Assembly: GCA_905250075.1 (NCBI GenBank)
Contig: CAJNOP010000004.1
Coordinates: 4,170,952-4,234,951 of the forward strand
Length of the DNA stretch: 64,000 nt
Reading direction: 5' to 3'
DNA from: Rotaria sp. Silwood1
Taxonomy: Eukaryota; Rotifera; Eurotatoria; Philodinida; Philodinidae
Within the stretch, counting starts at the first letter, position 1. Each line of letters begins with the position of its first letter. Below the pieces are notes generated by a model. It did no database searches, had not been told where the DNA came from, and saw only the letters and a list, made by a program, of their open reading frames with translations. The translations under genes and the position numbers were made by a program. This document shows, piece after piece, positions 1 through 10,349 of this stretch.

Positions 1-982
1 CAATCGGAGTGGAACGTTTCAGTTTAAATCAAGCTGTGATGATAATAGGACTCTTTCCCAAGAGAAAAAATTTTTGAAACAGTGAGAAATGCATAAATTT
101 TCTTCGCATAACATAAAGAATCTCTTCTAACTAAATATAATACTACGCAAATTTTTGTCAAGATTGTTCAAGCAAAGCTTCTGATGTTGTGTAAACAATT
201 TCTCAAATTACATTTCTTTTCTAATTGAAGTATGTTGGAAAAGAATCGTTTTATACTAACGAGAAAATTATCCGAACTGTGATCTATCGTCTGAATTCAT
301 ATTTAATAAGACTAGGAAAGACATAAAAGCGTTCTTGGTCATGAGCTTCTAATCTAAATTATGATTGTTTTACTTAATATTCGACTCATTTTTTAGGGAC
401 TTGTTGACACAAAAACAAATCATGAAATTTTGAATTTCTAAAAAAATAGTCATGAAAATTGAGTTTACTTGGAAATTCAATATCTCGACAAAAAAAAACT
501 TTGTTTTCGGTTAAAGACTTTCAGGATATTCTAAAGATCATTAGACTTATCTATGATCTAAATTTTCGGTCCAAATTCAATCATTGGATTTTCCAGTAAA
601 TATCTAAATATGGATCGAAAAATGCAGTAAAATGATCATAACATAGCTTCAAAGAACCGTGAGCCCTATTGAGCTTTTTCTAGTCCTACTGAGATTTCTT
701 TATAAGCTCATATATAAGCTTAAACAGCGAGCTACAAAATTCAGTTAGTTTCCTCGTTAGCAGTATCGAAAAGAAACATCCTAATTGTCTTCCAATAAAG
801 AACTTGAACTCTTTGAAACTTCATTCACATAACAATCATTGTATTAATCCTATTTTGACTATTTTCCTATAAAATATTGATTTCTACTAAATCAGTAACA
901 TTTTCTCTTTTGTTAAAATAAAAAATATCCCATTCAGACAAACATATAAAATTAATTAATTTAAAATTATATATTCATTTAG
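1..982. other. AT-rich non-coding DNA with a dispersed repeat copy
   Basis: I find no convincing exon here. Positions about 427-560 hold one copy of a dispersed repeat that recurs near 52.5-52.8 kb and 62.1-62.4 kb; shared blocks include GAATTTCTAAAAA, TTGGAAATTCAATAT and TTTCAGGATATTCTA. The last part (about 900-982) is the T-rich 3' end of an intron that feeds the exon at 983. Confidence 0.5.
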
Positions 983-1948
983 TTTTTCGAATAACACCAA
1001 AATTTACTTTACAAGCAATATCATCAAGTGAAATTCAAATTAAACTTGCATCTATATCTCCAGCAGCATTTTGTGATAAAAGTATTATACCAAAACTAGG
1101 TTCAACTATCAATCGAGTAAATTAAAATTAAAATTCAATAATAATAATAAAAAAACGACCATTTTATTTAAAATAATTTCCTATTTAGACATGGACAATA
1201 GTTGAAGCAAATCGAAATACTATTATAATTGATAAACTTCTATCTGATTCGGTCTATCGTGTATGTATGAAATGTCGACAAACCTATACTGATCCAGATG
1301 GTATGGAAGAATGTCAAGAAATTAAAACGTTGAGTAAATTCAGTAAGATATTAAATAAATTTATTTACATAAAAGAAAAATGAACATTTTTTTTTATTTC
1401 ATTAAAGATTTTCTTTATAATCAAAATTATTTTATCTTCATTATAATTATTGTAATCTTAATTTTATTCATTATTCTTGGTATTGGCTTTTAGTAAGTAA
1501 TTCAATAAATTTTTATTTTATTTTATAATATTTTTTTTGTATATAGTTGTTGGAAATATCAACAAAGTCTTAAATATCAACAAGTAGAATATTCAATCTC
1601 ATGTTAATAATTAGTATAAATAATATATATCCTAGGTTGCTAATGGAAAAATATTCAAAATAACAAGTCTAAATGGATACGACGGATCTGTTCGACATGA
1701 GACAATATCAAGTGGTTCAATAAATACAAGTAGTCCATATTCAGCACAATCAGTAACATATCTATCTTAATATTTTCTTTTGTTTATTATTATTATTATT
1801 TCTATTTCAGTCTACTCTAAATGACATGGATGTTGATAATGATTGCTTAATCGAAAATAATAATGATGAATATTTACCACTTGCATCAATAACAGAAGTT
1901 ATAGAAATGAGTTCACCACCAAAAATATTACCTCGAAACGAAAATTAA
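983..1948 (+). CDS. 3' part of a single-pass membrane protein with an FnIII-like domain
   Basis: Six exons can be joined in frame: 983-1116, 1189-1333 (or 1342), 1408-1492, 1547-1583, 1636-1752, 1811-1948. The introns are about 50-75 bp and the stop is TAA at 1946-1948. The first two exons encode a beta-rich, FnIII-like module with cysteines spaced as VCMKC..EEC. Exon 3 is almost entirely a membrane segment (Ile/Leu/Val-rich, ending GIGFY) followed by CWKYQQ. The remaining exons give a Ser/Asn/Asp-rich cytoplasmic tail. The orientation is therefore outside-TM-inside, as in LRR/FnIII adhesion receptors, but no LRR is visible upstream. The entry exon begins inside a codon (985 is the first full codon), so a 5' exon exists upstream or has been lost. 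Exon 2 has two in-phase donors, GTAAAT and GTAAGA. The specific family is unknown. Confidence 0.65.
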
Positions 1949-3541
1949 ATTTTTATTTCAACAAATACTATACGATGCAAAAGTAATCGTTCAATACAAA
2001 AAAAAAGTCGATGTTTATAATTCATCGTTGAACAACTTCTGAAAAGAAGTTTCTTGAAATGATTCGATAGGAAGATTTTCTTCGCTTTTGAACTATATAT
2101 AAGTTTGTTTTTCATTACACATTCATAAACAAAATGATATTAGAACAAAGAGAAATATTCATAAAAGAAAATTGCGTTTTTATTATATAGGCTGATAAAA
2201 AGAAAAGGATCTTATAAAATAAAAATTAGTTACAATGAAATAAATATCACTACGCTTATGCAGATATAATAGAATTATATGATATACAATTCAAAAGAAT
2301 AGAACAACATTCTTATTAATATACATTCTTATTGAACAGATAGACAAGTTTCTTATTTTGTATTGTAAATTCTCTATAAAAGTGTAGACTATATATATGA
2401 AAGACTAAGTTTTTTTTTTTTTGGTAATAGTTCGGATTCGATTCCAGCAATTTTTTTCTAGTAGTCTTAGTGATTTAGTTTTTTCGGCCTTTAATCTAGA
2501 GAAATTATTTCAGGATTTATTCGTATCATATCTAAAATAATTTCCTACTACTCATGTTATTTGATTTATTTAGTCGATAGGTAGCATTTTTTTTCGGTAA
2601 TCTCTCTTTAATTATTTTCTGATTCATATGATTTCTTAAGATAACCTAAAGAGGAAATTGATGACTTTTTTATCAATTTTAAATAAAAAAAAAAATCACT
2701 GATGCCAAAAAATTTTGATTTTGAATATTTTGTGCCTTGATTTGAAGTATGTTTCTTATAATTGATGTCTTTAGTTCGAACGTATTTGTTAAAAGAAGAC
2801 GATTCGTACTTTTAGATAATGAAGACCTACCATAATAATTATACAGAAGTAAAGCTTTTGATTTCACTGATTTTTTTATTTTTATCTAAAGTCGACAAAA
2901 AAAAATCGAAAAAATCTGGTTTCAGTTGTTTACTCGTTGAGATAATTTGCTTTATAAACCATGCAATATTTTACTATAAACTTCAGTTCCAATCTCGAAA
3001 AACTTTTTTCTCATAGTTCCTCATATTTCTAGTGTGAACTCATTTTATAGTTATGTCACTTTCTTTGTTCATCATTTTTGTGCATGAATATGTAAGAAAA
3101 ATAACATATGAACGATTTGAAACAAGACAACATTTTCTATGAATTGATAGAACAAAAAGAAGGCTTTCTTTCCAGAGTGTACTTTTTTTAAATAAGATTT
3201 AAAACATCGATATTTATTTGTACATGATAATTTTTGCATCATATACTATTTGTTTTTTTGAGTCTGGTCATGTCTATGTACATAATGTTTGATGGTCTTA
3301 TTTTTTTTTGTTTGAAATTTTGATTTAACAAAATGCGTTTATTTTATTTTTCACTCTGGAATTTTATTCAATATGCTTTATAGGATTCTTTGTAACTGAA
3401 GAATACGTATAATATGGAAAAAGAAAAAGAAAAATATCATATTTTTTTAATTCCAAGACTAATAAGGTCGATTAAGGTATTAAATAACAAAAAAAGCTTC
3501 ATATTAAATGGCAAAAAGCAATTTATTTTGTGAAATATATC
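1949..3541. other. Intergenic AT-rich DNA
   Basis: This stretch separates two plus-strand genes. I see poly-T and poly-A runs and short stop-poor stretches without codon structure or splice context. No RNA gene or repeat boundary was recognised. Confidence 0.5.
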
Positions 3542-4417
3542 ATGATGATACTCGTCATTTTTCTTCTCTTTTGGACATTTCATAGTTTTAAAGTTTGTAT
3601 TCATGGAGCTGAAACCGATCTATCCATGTTAACAGTGGATCAAGCTATAGTATGGCTTAAAGCAGTTTCTGAAATCAACAATATAAGTCAAGAACCACAT
3701 ATTGAAATCATTCATTTGGATCATGAAATCGAAATTCCTTTATATGATGATCGAAATAATATAACTCATCGAAATCGCCATCTATTTAAGCAAAATATAA
3801 ACAAACGAGTTGATAATTATCTATATGAAGATCAACTTAATCCTAATATTCCATCAAATATCTATGATAAATGTCATGGAACATTATTATCAAAACAAAC
3901 TGTAGAAAATATAGCAGGTATATATGTATATGCAGGTAATCCAACAAGTTATGGCCTTGGAATAATTATTATTGAAACAATACATTCATTTCAATGGTTT
4001 AATCATACAGAATTTTATTCATTTGATAATCAATCAAATTTAAAAAATGGTACAAAACTTGTACTTGGTTTTGAAACAATTATTTATTATAATTCAAATA
4101 GTGATTTAATATTATATAATAAAAAAATAAATGATATTATTCAACAAGCAAATATATCAATTAAATATGATAATAATAATAATCTTGAAAAATTTCTGTT
4201 AATGGAAAATTTATCTTGTCGACGACATGAACGTATTGTTTATGATGATTTACGTTCACTTGTTTTTGCTTGTACTATTCAAGTTACATTTAAATGTCCA
4301 CTTCAAATTGGTTCGACATGTTGGCTTGAAAATAAAAAAATATCAAACATTTATTTAAATATCAATTCATTTGAATTCATCAGTGATCGAACAATAACTG
4401 TACGAATTGATGTTTAG
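3542..4417 (+). CDS. Intronless secreted or type II protein, family unknown
   Basis: A single open reading frame of 291 codons. The open frame begins 12 bases earlier with GTG, but the first ATG is at 3542. Residues 1-20 form a hydrophobic signal or anchor (MMILVIFLLFWTFHSF). The rest looks extracellular: several N-glycosylation sequons (NIS, NIT, NHT, NQS, NGT, NLS) and about six cysteines, including pairs near the C-terminus (FKCPLQIGSTCW). Codon use is AT-rich like the other genes here. A poly(A) signal AATAAA lies at about 4445-4450, 28 bases past the TAG. I recognise no domain. A beta-sandwich secreted protein is possible but is only a guess from the alternating hydrophobic pattern in the second half. 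Confidence 0.7.
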   Translation: MMILVIFLLFWTFHSFKVCIHGAETDLSMLTVDQAIVWLKAVSEINNISQEPHIEIIHLDHEIEIPLYDDRNNITHRNRHLFKQNINKRVDNYLYEDQLNPNIPSNIYDKCHGTLLSKQTVENIAGIYVYAGNPTSYGLGIIIIETIHSFQWFNHTEFYSFDNQSNLKNGTKLVLGFETIIYYNSNSDLILYNKKINDIIQQANISIKYDNNNNLEKFLLMENLSCRRHERIVYDDLRSLVFACTIQVTFKCPLQIGSTCWLENKKISNIYLNINSFEFISDRTITVRIDV

Positions 4418-5245
4418 ATGTTCATTAATATCTATCTTTCAATGAATAAAATTAATTGGGAACTATAGTTTATCTGTCTTATCAATTAAATTATACAAAA
4501 CTAAATTAATAATATAATCAAAAAGAAAGACAGTTCAGAATTTTCAAAAAAAATGTACATGTAATATGAAAAGAATACAAATTATAATATTACATACTTA
4601 GGGCAAACCAAAAGTTCGTAGAACGGTTTTAAAGAGCCTTGTCGGATAAGGTAACCTATTCAGAAATGAAAAACCAAATATACAATGTTGTAGAGCTTTT
4701 GAAGGCGCGTCGAATGGTATATAATAAATCCTGTTTTCATAAGTCTTTGAAGGAACTAGAGTCAATTTACTGATAGACGAATACGCACCCATACTCACCC
4801 TCACCTAAGTATTAGGGGTGTCACACTTACCACTTACCATCACTTCCACTTACCAGGTAAGTGGTAAGTGTTTGAATCATCGAAAAATTATCGGTATAGC
4901 ACTGATAAATAATTATTTTAATTATTGATTATGTATTCTTGCATAGTAATCTTCACCACTTACCACTTACCACTTACCGGTAAGTGGTAAGTGGTTTGCA
5001 TTTAATTGAAGACCGACCGCTCACGACACAAAATTGATGATTCCACCATAAATTTTTCGTGACCTTTTTGACTAACTAAATTTAGGTAAACACTTGTACA
5101 GTCTGGCCAGGACTCAATCGCCGATTAGGTGCCGGTCCGATTGGATTGTATTCTGACTGAGGTATGCAATCCGATTGTGTCTAAGATGAATGATGATTGG
5201 TGTTCATAGAACACGAATTAGTAGATATTAGTGCAGAATCATTAA

Positions 5246-7801
5246 GTTTGCATCCAGTATCTAGTAGCAACTACCGAGAGAATAGTTCGAAACGATTCAC
5301 CGCTTTTGAACTCATGTTTGGGGAATATCGAGAGGACCTCTAGGCTAGAATAATCCTAGAAGGATTCGGCCCCATGGCCTTTTTGTCTTGAGATATTGAA
5401 TTTTCCAGTTCTTAGGTAATACAGCGTTTTTGACCGTATATCACTGCATCATACCACGAACGAAAACGTATTACAAACTAAAATTTTTCGGATAAATTTT
5501 TCTGATCATCAGCATATTATCATGAGGTTCACAGACTTTTGCTTCATGTATCTAGCTTACAATAATGTTTTCATAAACCAAAACATCGTGACAGATACAT
5601 CTGCTTGACGGTGAGAAATAGAAAAAAATGCGTATTACACACATTTCATCACGTTCTGTTGTCGCATATGATAGAGACTGCGTTATGGTTATTGTAATAA
5701 GTAACAGTATGTTGTGATACACGCGGTTCGCATGAGTCTTCGTAGTAAGATACTTTATTTTTCACTCAACTATGTAACCAGAAGAATGATTAGTCTTGTG
5801 AGAATTGCGAAGCTTTTAGTTGATCGGAGACTGAAAATGAAGAACCACACCGTTGACGATCCCAAACAAATTCACGGGAGGAAGATATAAATAGTTCATT
5901 GTTAAAAGTAATTGACAATGTTTGCAAGTGTGCATCGTTCGAAATCGATTCAGACTTGACCCTTGATTACGATGATGACGAAGAATTTAGTGACTTTGAA
6001 AATGAAAGTACTGCTTCTGAAAATGAAAATCTTGATCCTAGCTTTGATGAGACTGCGGAAGCTGAAAAGCCTCCGATTAAACTGAACTTCAGTCTCAACT
6101 ACATGAAAAAAGTTATTGATTATTACGATGAGCGTGATTCGAAAGGCAGAACAAAATACAGGTGAAAGTCGACAGAGCATCGGTTCACATCTTTTACTCA
6201 TGACAATATCTTGCCTGCTCTCGTCATTACATTGAACAAGGTGGTAAAAACCGAGCGAAGATACAGGTTATCGATGACTTTGTTGATGACAATTTTGAAG
6301 AACTTCGAGACGCTCTTCTCTCTGTCCACGATCGGGATCTGAAACGATGGGCACTTCAAAAAGCTGCTGAAGATTCTGTTCTTACATTTGAAGCATCTGA
6401 ATATTAGCAGCGAGTCTTCAAAGATTGTCATCGTATTTGTTCGCAAAAACTCACGACACTAGTGACCCGTCATCATGAAGAAAATTCTGATGCTATCATT
6501 GCATCTGCTGATTCCTTTTTAGCCGATGTGAAACGGAAGATGAAGGACTATGTGCCTGAAGAAAATTAAAATACTGACCAGGTTGGCCTGAAACTTGAAC
6601 TTTACTCGACTAGAACACCCTGATATGAGGGTGAAAATTTTACGTTGGTTCGTGTAAAGTCAAAGAATGCGACAACGCACTCTTAAACTATTCAAAAAAA
6701 ATGATATATCTTGCTGGAAAACTCGTCGATTCCGTTTTTCTTTGCTTGATGGAGCCAAGGCGGAAGATGAGCGACAGTAACTTGACCGACTTCATGTTTC
6801 TTGTATAATAAAAGGATATGTCCTTTATTAGATATCAAAAGCAAACTTTTTTCTGCCTCGAACGTTGTTGTTACATGTAGTTCTCCAGGGAAACTCACCA
6901 TCTCATTGGTAGAATACTGGAGGGATCATGTTCTTCGCCCGTTTACTCCATGCAAACTTTCTCTTGCTTTCGAACTATTGATCCGGTCAGCGAAATTCCG
7001 ATATATACTCTAGCTTCAAAGGATGTAAAAGACTAGAAATACCTGCTCATACTACATCGCGCATTCAATCAATCGATATTTATTTCAATAGACAATCGAA
7101 ATTAATTGATCGGCATATTTTTGATCATATTCAACTCGATGATATTGCCATTAACTTATCTGAATGAAACGATATAATGCGCTTAAATTCTCTAATTCCC
7201 AACCAACTGCCCTCATCTCTGCTCATACCTATGGTAAAGTATTCATGATCACAGCAGGTTACGTCGATCAATAGCCAGAAGGTCGAGTCCGTCAACAAAA
7301 TTTGTTTTAATGTCGATGGTGGATTCTGTCAGCAGTCGAGCAGTCACTTGCTGCACTTTATTCAATGCAGTTACTGTCGTAAATTTCTTTGCTTTCAGCA
7401 TTTTTTCGAAGCTCATTGCCTTGATACATAAATATTTTCTATCGATCTCCTTCATCGTAACATTTCGAATATCACTAGTAGTACAACAATAATTCCGTGT
7501 GTGACCGCTATCATTTATGAAGAAGACTGATGTGGTCCGTAACAATAACATAGTTTATCAGAAAATTTTTAGCTAGCAATACGTTTTCGTTCGTGGTATG
7601 ATGCAGTGATATATGATCAAAAACGCTGTGTTACCCAAGAACTTGAACATTTAATATCTCAAGACAGAAAGGCCACAGTGCCAAATCATTTTAGGATTAT
7701 TCTAGTTTAGAGGTCCTCTCAGTATTCCCAAAATGTCAGCTCAATAGCGGTGAATCACTGCGAATGGTTCATTCATAAGCCTGGTGCATACTTAAGTAGA
7801 T
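5246..7801. repeat. Internal long inverted repeat (about 250-bp arms)
   Basis: Arms 5246-5497 and 7552-7801 are inverted copies with moderate divergence; for example CACGAACGAAAACGTATT on the left matches AATACGTTTTCGTTCGTG on the right. They bracket about 2 kb that holds the transposase remnant. This may be a separate transposon with long terminal inverted repeats nested inside the hAT-like element. The outer edges blur, and I could not find a clean target duplication. Confidence 0.65.
5899..7262 (+). pseudogene. Decayed DDE transposase of the CENP-B/pogo-like group
   Basis: An acidic open segment (5899-6165) leads into VIDYYDERDSKGR, then, after frame changes, recognisable blocks follow: an HTH-like stretch around LKRWALQKAAED, LVTRHH, NTDQVGLKLEL, a segment near 7027-7060 resembling the PAHTT..IQ..D block after the catalytic core, and RDNI..LNSL..NQL near 7160-7210. 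Order and spacing match a DDE transposase family that I recall from invertebrate genomes, often annotated with a CENP-B-type HTH. Several in-frame stops and frameshifts (for example at 6404-6406) break it, so it is not functional. The superfamily assignment is from memory and tentative. Confidence 0.6.
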
Positions 7802-8212
7802 CATCACGTGTTTTTCCTTTAGTCGCTTAGGTTGCTTTATTCGAGGTGGCCTATCACTTGGTAACAGCCATCTAGAAGTGGCCTCCTTATAGAGGAGTGT
7901 CACACATATCACTTCCACTTACCAGGTAAGTGGTAAATGTTGTAATTATCGAAGAATTATCGATATAGAACTTATAAATGATTATTTTAATTATTAATTT
8001 TCATTCTTGCGTAGTAATCTATACCACTTACCACTTACTAGTGATGGTAAGTGGAATATGACACCCCTACTAAGTATGATAGGTTACTGAATATTGTGGT
8101 CCTTGGGATTAGTCGAAAGTATTTGTAAAATATTTTTTCTCACATACGATTTTACAGAGTTTTTGACGGGCTACAACCTCATTTATGTAGCATCTCCGGT
8201 CATCTTGTCAGT

Positions 8213-8252
8213 GTGGGTATGGGTGGATGTGAGTGTGGGTGTGTAGTCGTCT
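8213..8252 (+). repeat. TGTGGG-rich, telomere-like short tract
   Basis: A GT/GGG-rich tract with two exact GTGTGGG units sits at the inner edge of the right foldback arm. TGTGGG is, as I recall, the telomeric repeat reported in bdelloid rotifers. Similar tracts occur at 35976-36052 and 57184-57260. Confidence 0.4.
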
Positions 8253-8431
8253 ATCAGTAAATTGACTCTAGTTCCTTCAAAGTCTTATGAAAACAGGATT
8301 TACTATATACCATTCGACGCACCCCAAAAAGCTCTACAACATGGTATATTAGGTTTTTCATTTCTGAATAGGTTACCTTATCCGACAAGGTCCTTTAAAC
8401 ACCGTTCTACGAACTTTTGGTTTACCCTAAG

Positions 8432-9572
8432 TATTTATTCTAGATTCTTGTGAATAAAAGTTATTGCAAAAAGATTTAATTGCATTCGAGCAGAATGTGA
8501 TAGGAAGTTAATACGGTTTTTTTGTTATATAAAGCACGATCTCGATTTTAAGAGAGCATGTTTCGATGACTGCTCCTTTTAGATTACTAATGAAACTGTT
8601 TTATCGTTTACAAAACTTGAAAAAAAACAGACTAAAAGTTTGACATTTCAGAATTTCGCCAATCTGACTGTCAATTAGATGTGAATTAAAAAAACTTCTA
8701 TCAGCTACATCAATAGATTATGTTCATCTATGTTGTGAAGATAAATTTTATAGATCATTCCAGATAATAATGGTTCGATTAATGTCTATCATCACTTGTA
8801 CTGGTGCATTACAATCTTAAGGCGCTGAAGTAACAATGTTGCAAAAGAAATCAGCACGCAAAGCAGTTCCTAAAATTAAACAAATTGGTACAGTTAAAAA
8901 TAAGCTCATGATATAGTTTTCAAATCAGACATATCCTCAAATGAATATTAGCCTATGCTTTACTTATCTTTTTTTTTCTTATTGAAAGCATGACTCGTTC
9001 ATATGCGCAAAGATATCCTGAGTATAAGCTGTGACATATATATATATATATATTCTAACAATATTAACTTCAGTTCTCACATGTATTCTATAGTAATACT
9101 GTTTCGTAACAGTTTGCGATAGTCCACCATACTGTTGTCATTGGTAAATGTCTTAATGGAGAAACTTCGACTGCTCAAAGTTCTTAGCGACTAACAAATT
9201 TTATGTTTAAAAAAAACCGACATGTACTTAAAACGAAAATGATATCTACATTGTATATTTAGTTTAGTTTTCTCCAGAAGACAAACAAACTAAGTCAAAT
9301 GTAATTTTCTTCATAGAGATCTAGTTTCTGAAAGTTTCTTGAAATAAATATTGAAACTTTGTCCAAAAGTGACTTTCAACTATATAATTAGTTGTGAGCA
9401 AACATTTAAATCAGCCGCCTTCACATATTCTTGTAATCCTTAAATAGTTCACTCTGTCATAATTCATCTTATTCTCATTGTCTGAGGAATAGGGATACAA
9501 TAAGTGATAATTTTGTCTTTCTTTGAACAATCGATACTTAAGTTTCCAAAAAATAAAAAAATATTCTTTCAG
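8432..9572. other. Intergenic DNA
   Basis: No gene or repeat boundary could be supported. A short (TA)n tract lies at about 9040-9052. Confidence 0.45.
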
Positions 9573-9729
9573 AAATAATAAAACAGTTGAGTTTCACTAT
9601 GATTTTTTACTTGTAGCACGAGCTGATATACTTGTTTATAAAATATGTAAAAATCAACTTCGAAAATTATATCTTAGCCAAGATATTGATTTTTTTCAAG
9701 AAATTAAATGTCAAATTGAAGAAATTTAA
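9573..9729 (+). CDS. Orphan terminal exon
   Basis: A good acceptor (TATTCTTTCAG, ending at 9572) opens a 52-codon frame closed by TAA at 9727-9729. The peptide begins NNKTVEFHYDFLLV and ends IKCQIEEI. The codon choice resembles the real exons of the window. No upstream exon with a matching donor was clear, so this may be the last exon of a decayed gene. The family is not recognised. Confidence 0.28.
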
Positions 9730-10349
9730 ATTGCATTTCTCACGAATATTAATAATATCCTAAGCAATTTTTATGACTGGTGGATAAATAAATAGTAGTC
9801 AGCAAAAGATTTCACTTTAAAGTAGAGATCACGCCCTGTCTAACAAAAAAAAAACAAAAGAATGAGCTTCTCATCACTGTCTGATGTTCAAGTACAATTG
9901 AATCCAAAATTTCGTCCAAGAACATTTAAAACACTCGTTAAAATGACCTGTATAAACAATTATACTAAAATACATACATGTATTTGAGAGTTCTATCTAA
10001 TTGTTAAATCAAATGAAACAAAATATTAATATTCAAATGAAGAAATATGAGGAGTTTTCTTCATACAAAATACAGCATAATTTAATATAACGTTATCTAT
10101 TTAAATTTTAGATAAAATTACCATTTACAATATCGAAAAAAAGTTTTTAAAGATAAATATTTCAATTAAAAGGATACGAGAGACATCTATTTTCAATCAG
10201 TCAATTGGTAAACATAACTATATCAACATTTAATTGATGTGAGTCATACGATGATGTTCTGTTATGTGGCACTTTTTTTTATAGTTACCTATATTTATTT
10301 TTGTTGTTAGTGAACCGTATCGAGGTATCACTTAAGATATATTTAAAAT

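Larger units (their letters stand above)
4805..8077. mobile_element. hAT-like insertion with 8-bp target duplication
   Basis: The element proper is 4813-8069, with termini TAGGGGTGTCA and TGACACCCCTA, an 11-bp perfect inverted repeat. It is flanked on both sides by CTAAGTAT (4805-4812 and 8070-8077). The terminal sequence and the 8-bp duplication are typical of the hAT superfamily. Just inside each end lie copies of a block of about 165 bp in direct orientation (about 4813-4995 and 7894-8069), built from CACTTACC / GGTAAGTG motifs, like hAT subterminal repeats. No hAT transposase is recognisable; the only transposase-like remnant is of another type (see 5899-7262). Confidence 0.85.
4597..8431. 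mobile_element. Mariner-like foldback element split by a later insertion
   Basis: The outer arms 4597-4795 and about 8232-8431 are near-perfect inverted repeats of about 200 bp, with outer ends CTTAGGGCAAACCAAAAG and CTTTTGGTTTACCCTAAG. Both ends are flanked by TA (4595-4596, 8432-8433), as expected for a Tc1/mariner-type target duplication. Removing the 3.26-kb element inside leaves about 570 bp, too small for a transposase, so this is a non-autonomous, MITE-like unit. The arms contain short antiparallel open frames that are only translations of the repeat. The inner edge of the right arm (8213-8250) is rich in TGTGGG-like repeats. Confidence 0.8.

Noticed and set aside
4598-4804. 68-codon open frame and its mirrored partner at 8262-8453
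   Set aside because: Both are translations of the two arms of the same inverted repeat.
7249-7551. 100-codon open frame, minus strand
   Set aside because: Within the nested transposon, opposite to the transposase remnant, with no domain; likely chance.
8820-8890. Histone H3-like words (KKSARKAVPKIKQ)
   Set aside because: The resemblance is to a few basic residues only; stops surround it and the order of H3 motifs is absent.
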